Below, one piece after another: positions 53,781 to 64,000 of a DNA stretch of 64,000 nt (its first letter is position 1; each line of letters opens with the position of its first letter). The stretch covers positions 12,332,499-12,396,498 of the forward strand of contig NC_092565.1 in the NCBI RefSeq assembly GCF_037975245.1, read 5' to 3'. The translations under genes were made by a program, and so were the position numbers. Under the pieces are notes generated by a model. That model saw nothing but the letters and a program-made list of their open reading frames with translations, had not been told where the DNA came from and ran no database searches. The stretch is from Apostichopus japonicus (lineage: Eukaryota; Echinodermata; Holothuroidea; Aspidochirotida; Stichopodidae).

Positions 53781-56700
53781 TCAAAATGTTGTTAATTGTG
53801 TTAGTCCACTCTCTTCAAAGAACTGATGCTTCTTTTTCCGGGAGTCAAAGTTCTTTGGTGCGAAGAATGAGAGTAGTGATGCGCTGCCCTTAGCAACCTC
53901 CTCTTCATCATCATCCTCCCTGCAAAGACAAGATAAAGTCAATTTGAAACCGATCAACTATGCACTTTCATTTCATTTGACTTAATTTTTATCTAATTTC
54001 ATCAACTACAGATTTTTTTTTCTTCAATTTTGCCCTAAACGTTCAGAACTATAGTAAGGAAGGTATAGAGTACATTATTATTGCCACAGAAAAAAGGACA
54101 AGTTTTGAAGCATTTTGTAAAGAGTATTTTTATCTGAGGAAGAGGGAAGGGGTAGGGTAGGTGATTGGACAAAATCATAAAACATTACTTAAAACTCATA
54201 CGTAAATAATATACAACTGTAAGTAATCAACCATGGGAAACTGAACTCAAATCAATTTGTATTTAGAACTAGCAAATTTTTACAAGATAAAAAGTTGGTC
54301 GTACACACTATTAACTTTCAAAATCACCACTGGTTTGAGCTTGCAATATTTTACAATTGACTTTGCCCGCTTGAGATGATCAGAAACTCAAAGATGATAT
54401 GATTAAAGGCTTGCTGCAATGTTAGCATGCTAATATTCAGGAACAATACTAATGACCTATTGTCGGAAAATGTTTCTTCTTCTAAGAGCTGTCTTTGGTC
54501 GACACGAATCAGAAAAGGCTAAAACTAGGATGTTTTCTCACCACTCTACTATCGCAGCTTTCTTCTCAAGGATGTTGCTAGCGGTGCTCCAGCTGAAGCG
54601 AATGAAACGAGGAAATCCAAAGATTGGATCCACATTTTCTGACAACCACCTCTTGGTTGCTGGATCTGAAATGAGAAAGAGAACCAAACGTTCAACAAAA
54701 GTTAAAATGAAACATCATTTTCAAAATCTTGGGATGTCCATGAGATGTCATGGTCTCTGCAAGTCAGGAAATTGATTGGATCATACATTCTATGTTACAA
54801 TTAATCAACATCAGTCAGTCGATGGCTGCAAAGTGTATGTCTTTAAGATTTAATTGAAGTGAAGTTGTTTTTCCCTTCATTGATATTGAACTCATCAAAT
54901 AGCAATAAACAGTTGCTCCTATTAACTATCACCCAGCCTAAATATTAAACTCATAATGTTTAGAACATTACATTACCTGATGGATAGCCACTTCCATAGT
55001 TATCTGTGGCAGATACAGTGCCTTCTTTGAATTTCCAGGACTGGATGACTCTGTCACGTACTACCTGCAGAAAAAATAAATGAAATGAAAGGAATGAAAT
55101 GGTTTGTTCTTCTCTGTTTGGCAAGTCATTTGCTAAGCAGTTAATAACGAGTGAATGATAATGGTTTCTACCATCCACCAATCCTATTCTAGGCATATAA
55201 CTTTGGCAGGGGCAGGTGGGGGGGGGAGAAAAAACAGCTCATCATTTTCCAGATAGAGTCTTCTTCCAAAAGAGGTCCAAATCCAAACTTGATAAATTTG
55301 CAGATAATTTCCGTAAACTAGGTTGATCAGAATCACCACCCAATTGTTGCAGAATACAGGGCCAGATTTGTCTAGTTTCCTCTCTCCAATTCACAAAGTT
55401 AAATTCAAGTTTAGGATATTTCAATTAAAACAACTTAGAAAATATCAACTCAGAGAGCCATGTCCAGGGAAGTTGTTTGAAGCTTCACAGAGAGCGCATG
55501 AAATGTAGTGACTCATCAAAACTCAAAAGAAACAAAAGAGAGCTCTTTGAATTGAGCCATGATTACACCTTCTACTATACAGCTTATTCTGGTTGCAATT
55601 ATGACTGCCTTATTAATGGGGGGAGGGGGGGGGGGGGGAGTTGAGTGAAAGAAACCTGAAATTTGACCTTTGGTCTACAGGCCTACATGTATCGAAACTT
55701 GTACTAAGTTTATAGAACAATAAACATTTGGGCTGACATCAATAAACCTTGATTTTGTTTCTATCCACTATATAGTACAGTGACTTACCTTTGCGCAAAT
55801 ACTGGCAGCGCTAACAATTGGAAATTTAGAATCAGCTTTTGGAGTGACTGTTATGTCAAGGGTCGGGAAAAGTGCTTGAAGTTTGGCCTGGTACTTTGAA
55901 GCATCTCCAACAGTATCCACATAAACCTACAACAAACGGGGAAAAAATTCTAAACAAATAAATCAAAATTGTAGTAGTTAACACAACTTGCACAAGAAAA
56001 ATAGCTATGAAATACAGGATACAGGGCATAAGAACAACAATAAAGACATCAGTGAAAATGTCTCTCATGCATTGGCGACTTTAAAGTCCCAATGAGAAGT
56101 TTTTCACCGAATACGATCAGCTCTCATGTAGTGTTTCACTGAAAGTAAGGTGTACGCAATCACTTTCTATCGATTGGAAAACCCAAAACAAACTAAAATT
56201 TGCTGTTATGAATACAATATTCATTCCTGGCTTTTTTAATTTGTACTTTTCTCGAATACTGTATTCCATTCAATATGAAAGGAGTGTGTTCTTGTTAAAT
56301 TGAAACTGGGTTGAAGCTCTCAACAGCATTGTCATTTAGAATGAAATCAGCAAGTTGCAGTAAAATTTACAACAAATCATGCATTGAATGACATTGTTAA
56401 GAGAACCACTATAGCTTGAGGTTTGATAAGGTGTTCACTTAGGATGGTGAGAAGGGTTAGCTAAATCACATTGTGCAAAAGGCAGGTGACATTTGTAACA
56501 TAACATGAACAGTTTTATTGCAATAGAATTAAATGCATAATAATGTGCAAAATCTAGTAATCATAACAAGAGAATATGTTAAGAGGTTTCTCATATTTAT
56601 CGTATATAAGCAACAAAATACCAAACACCACTACAACAAGTAATTAAAGTGTATAATTATCTTAATGTAAAACAATTTGAAAGAAAATGACAATTTGAAA

Positions 56701-58723
56701 ACTACCTGTAGCTTTCTGTCCGATCCTTTTAATTGAAAATTCTTTACTCTTGACCTGTCTTGGTAAATGTTATTGTACAAGTATAAAAAATTACCTCTTT
56801 AATTTTAGCCCCACTTTCAATAGCCAGCCTTAGGAGGCTAATTGCTGAGTCCATAGATACTTGGTTCAAGCTGTACTTGGTTCGCCCTAACATGCAGCTT
56901 GATATGTAACTTGGTGTTAAAATCTGAACGTTGTACCCTATAAAATCACTGGCGTCCTGTATACTCTTCAACAGTACTTCTCGTTGTTCTTCGGTGAGTG
57001 TTTTGGAATCTAAGAATAAAAGTGGAAGTGAAGAATGAAATTAGGTGGACCCTATTACTAAAATATCTGAACAGAAAGGATTTCACTACCATGAGCCGTT
57101 TCCCAACATGTCTCGCTGTATGGCTAGAGGTAATTAATCGTTAATGCAAAAATGCATGCAACAGTCACAGTAATGACTTGATAGATTATACCCAGACATC
57201 ACTATTTGGTGCAAGAGAGATGCCATGCCTCTTTGGACCACAATTCATGTTTCCACAGCTCTTGGGTTCCGACGACAAAGTCCCACCTTCAGACACATAA
57301 TAAAGACATTACGGCAATCTGGCAACACGACTTAAGTTTGGCAATATTTTCAGAGAATTGCTAGTCAATGGGTCAACCAGTTTCAAAGTTGGAGGGGACA
57401 AATGAAAAAATTGAGTGTTTGTGTTAGGTTGAAATGGTGAAGGGGGGGGGCGGGGGAGGGGTTGCCTGGCTGCATGTTAAAACAAATCTTCTGATGGGCA
57501 TATTCGCATAGTATTGTATACTATAATACAGCCCTACTTACCAGCAAACCCCATTGCTTTCAATTCATCGTTTTTTGAGAGAGGGCAGTAGCTCACACCA
57601 TACACCATAGGACCTATCAAAGGAAGGAATTTAAAACAATAAATGTGCAGAGGTATGAATTTCTTACTTCCTGCAAAGTAAGTGCAAACAGTTCCTAATG
57701 TTTGGTCGAGATATAGCCTTTCAGTTCAATACAAATTAAGTTTTTTCACATCATTCACATGTTTGTAAATATGAATACAGGGTGTTCGGTAAATGCTAAA
57801 TTACAGTAAGCTTACACATTATTGAAACCATTTAAAACAGAAGTTGTTTGTCAAAGAAGGACAAAAAAATGAAGTGCAAAAAAAGAGATATATAGAGAAG
57901 ATAGTAAAACAACATGGGAAAACTATGTCAACTACAGTGTCTAACTATATATTAAATTTATTTATATAAATGCCAGATATATCATACTACAGAAATATCA
58001 GCATGTTGTTTTCAAATAATTTATCATGTATTTTTCTATGATGTTTTTCCGAAAAGAGGTTGTTGTTACATTTTTTTATGCACACCAAGTTGTAGAAAGG
58101 TCTAAAATTTCACATTCTGGATAAGATTGTTTGTTGAGAAAATGACAGTATCTCAATTTTGAGTACAAAAGACTATTCAAAGAAATTAGTTTTTGATTGA
58201 TAAAGAGGAGAAACATACAACATACAGTGGCAGGAGTGAACTAGTGTTCCCTTATTGCAATTAATGCCTACTACTGATGATTTCCAGAAATCAGAAACAT
58301 AATCAGACATTATCATCATAATAGCCTAGCGTGAAGGGGTTAAAAAGATTGCAAATGGCTTTCATTTACCAATATGAATGTATAACATTGCTGGATCTTA
58401 ATTATTGATAGTTACTGGTCAATAATAACCAGATAGGCTTTTGCCCCTAAGAGTAAGACTAGAGTAATGCTGTAACGTTTAAAACTAGTAATGAAGCCCT
58501 TTGTACCTAATACTGGTCCTCTACCGGCTTCATCAATACCTAAACAGCAATCCTCCTCTTCACATATTTTTGGTACTTGTGACTGAATAGTGAAATTCTT
58601 ATTATTGTCCGTCTCAAACTTGCTCAAATCCACTTCTGCTGATCCAATGGATGACACTTTTTCTACATCATCTGTAACATCTTGCACTGAGATTTCTTCC
58701 TGCATTTCTTCTGGGTCGGCCAT
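53781..58723 (-). CDS. RNASEH2A: RNASEH2A, ribonuclease H2 catalytic subunit A (7 coding exons)
   Basis: Coding exons in transcript order: 58507-58723, 57542-57613, 56795-57009, 55789-55926, 54977-55064, 54542-54665, 53781-53919; 993 nt, 330 residues (human 299). Phases close at every junction. The type 2 RNase H motif [17 protein letters not shown] supplies catalytic Asp64 and Glu65. The other metal ligands are Asp172 (VYVDTVG) and Asp200 (KADSKFP), with the spacing of human Asp141/Asp169. The YGSGYPSDP loop carries the conserved Tyr (about 237) used in recognising ribonucleotide-DNA junctions. The protein removes single ribonucleotides and RNA/DNA hybrids in the nucleus together with subunits B and C. 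The acidic N-terminus is about 30 residues longer than in human. The C-terminus has an acidic run and SLLSFFAPK, a PIP-box-like segment. It starts head-to-head with GOT1, 785 bp away. Confidence 0.97.
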
Positions 58724-59508
58724 ATTTAGGACAGGTGTTACAACTGCAAGTACTAGTATTAGTAATAGTAACGTCGCAGTTTACACCTTGGTCTACAGAG
58801 TACTGAGTTAGTGTAGATTTGGCAAAGTACTAGGACTGTATATTACTATTAGTAATAGTAGTTCCAGGCCTAACTTTAGGCTAAAACCAGGTAGGCCTAG
58901 GCTGGGGCTTGGGAGCCGAACGGCTGAGGTGCAATTGCAAACTTTGGTAATACTATTTGAACCGTGTAGTTGTAGCCATATACTTGATGTCAGAAAAATG
59001 TTACTTATCCCATAGAATTAGAACAGAAGCTGACAGTTGTATGGAAATTTGCAGTCCTAGCCTAGGCCTACAACAAACTCTAGCATTGCACTGCACTGTG
59101 TTGCTGTTTTTCTGTTTTCCCGCGATTCATCTTTCACAACTTCCGTTATTATTCTACCGTGGCCGCCACAGGTATGCAGTATAATGAACAATTAAATATT
59201 AAATTTTAGATTCTAGCATTTTATGTGTTATTGTTGTTCCTGATAATAATCGCAATTCAAAACATTACATTTTGTGATCTTTTCGACAAATTAGAGGGAA
59301 TACTGTTGCTTCCATGTTAGATAATGTTTATGTTGTAACGACCATAATTGACTACCGTTGAAATTGTTGAAATAATAGTGTGTGTACGTGTGTACATATA
59401 GGGATTGATCGAGGGACGAACGTGTAAATATTATCCACTGCCAAACTACACCAGTAACTAACTGCAGTGTAACATTTAAAGAGAAGATTTCAAGTCAACA
59501 GAAGCAAA
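58724..59508. promoter_or_regulatory. divergent promoter of RNASEH2A and GOT1
   Basis: The two start codons face away from each other across 785 bp. TTTTCCCGCG at 59115-59124 contains the E2F consensus TTTCCCGC, in keeping with the S-phase expression known for RNASEH2A in vertebrates. TAGGCCTA-type octamers occur at about 58866, 58891 and 59060. A short palindrome of TACTATTAGTAATAGTA type is at about 58844-58860. No TATA box is obvious. Transcription starts are not visible from sequence. Confidence 0.6.
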
Positions 59509-63869
<4,361 letters not shown>

Positions 63870-64000
63870 GTACAAATTTCTCTTATTCTATAAAAAAAAT
63901 TTGCAGTTAGAACTAAGAGCATTGGAAATAAATAATGCCATATAAACTTCCCCCCCCTCCCTCTACTGCATTGTCCATTCTACCTAGCCTGACCAACTAC

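Overview
This is a stretch of animal nuclear genome. Its genes are split into short exons by long AT-rich introns with GT-AG borders. Exon-by-exon translation, with splice phases that close in every case, gives four conserved metazoan genes. They are MAEA (minus strand, 10 coding exons, 387 codons), ARHGAP19 (plus, 13 coding exons, 587 residues), RNASEH2A (minus, 7 coding exons, 330 residues) and the first four coding exons of cytosolic aspartate aminotransferase GOT1 (plus, cut by the window edge). AT-rich sequence, about twenty poly-G/poly-C runs and many TAGGCCTA-type octamers suggest a marine deuterostome, perhaps an echinoderm. That is inference, not proof.

Layout. 1-13.8 kb: no recognisable gene; repeats, G/C runs and probably the MAEA 3' UTR, including a 49-bp-arm hairpin at 13274-13384. 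13.9-34.6 kb: MAEA, whose introns hold a 1.9-kb transposon with a second one nested in it, a 1.3-kb transposon with another nested in it, a 140-bp tandem array grown from a MITE, three diverged ~400-bp tandem units and a 20-bp minisatellite that abuts a splice donor. 34.6-37.5 kb: head-to-head interval between MAEA and ARHGAP19, with one NF-Y-type CCAAT box in the sense orientation of each gene. 37.5-50.6 kb: ARHGAP19. 50.6-53.8 kb: tail-to-tail interval with a 492-bp MITE starting 95 bp past the RNASEH2A stop. 53.8-58.7 kb: RNASEH2A. 58.7-59.5 kb: second head-to-head promoter, with an E2F-type site. 59.5-64.0 kb: GOT1 5' half; its intron 2 holds two coding-like segments I cannot assign.

Function. 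The genes are not an operon and share no pathway. MAEA is a subunit of the CTLH/GID ubiquitin ligase, ARHGAP19 is a mitotic RhoA GAP, RNASEH2A is the catalytic subunit of RNase H2, and GOT1 belongs to amino-acid and malate-aspartate shuttle metabolism. The alternating orientation (MAEA <- -> ARHGAP19, RNASEH2A <- -> GOT1) makes two divergent promoter intervals, and the TAGGCCTA octamers concentrate around both.

I found no convincing new multi-gene system. The more unusual observations are three tandem PxPxPR (CIN85/CD2AP-type) motifs in the ARHGAP19 tail, a roughly 100-bp module shared by transposons with different terminal repeats, the promoter-linked octamer, and repeats placed against small or phase-critical exons.
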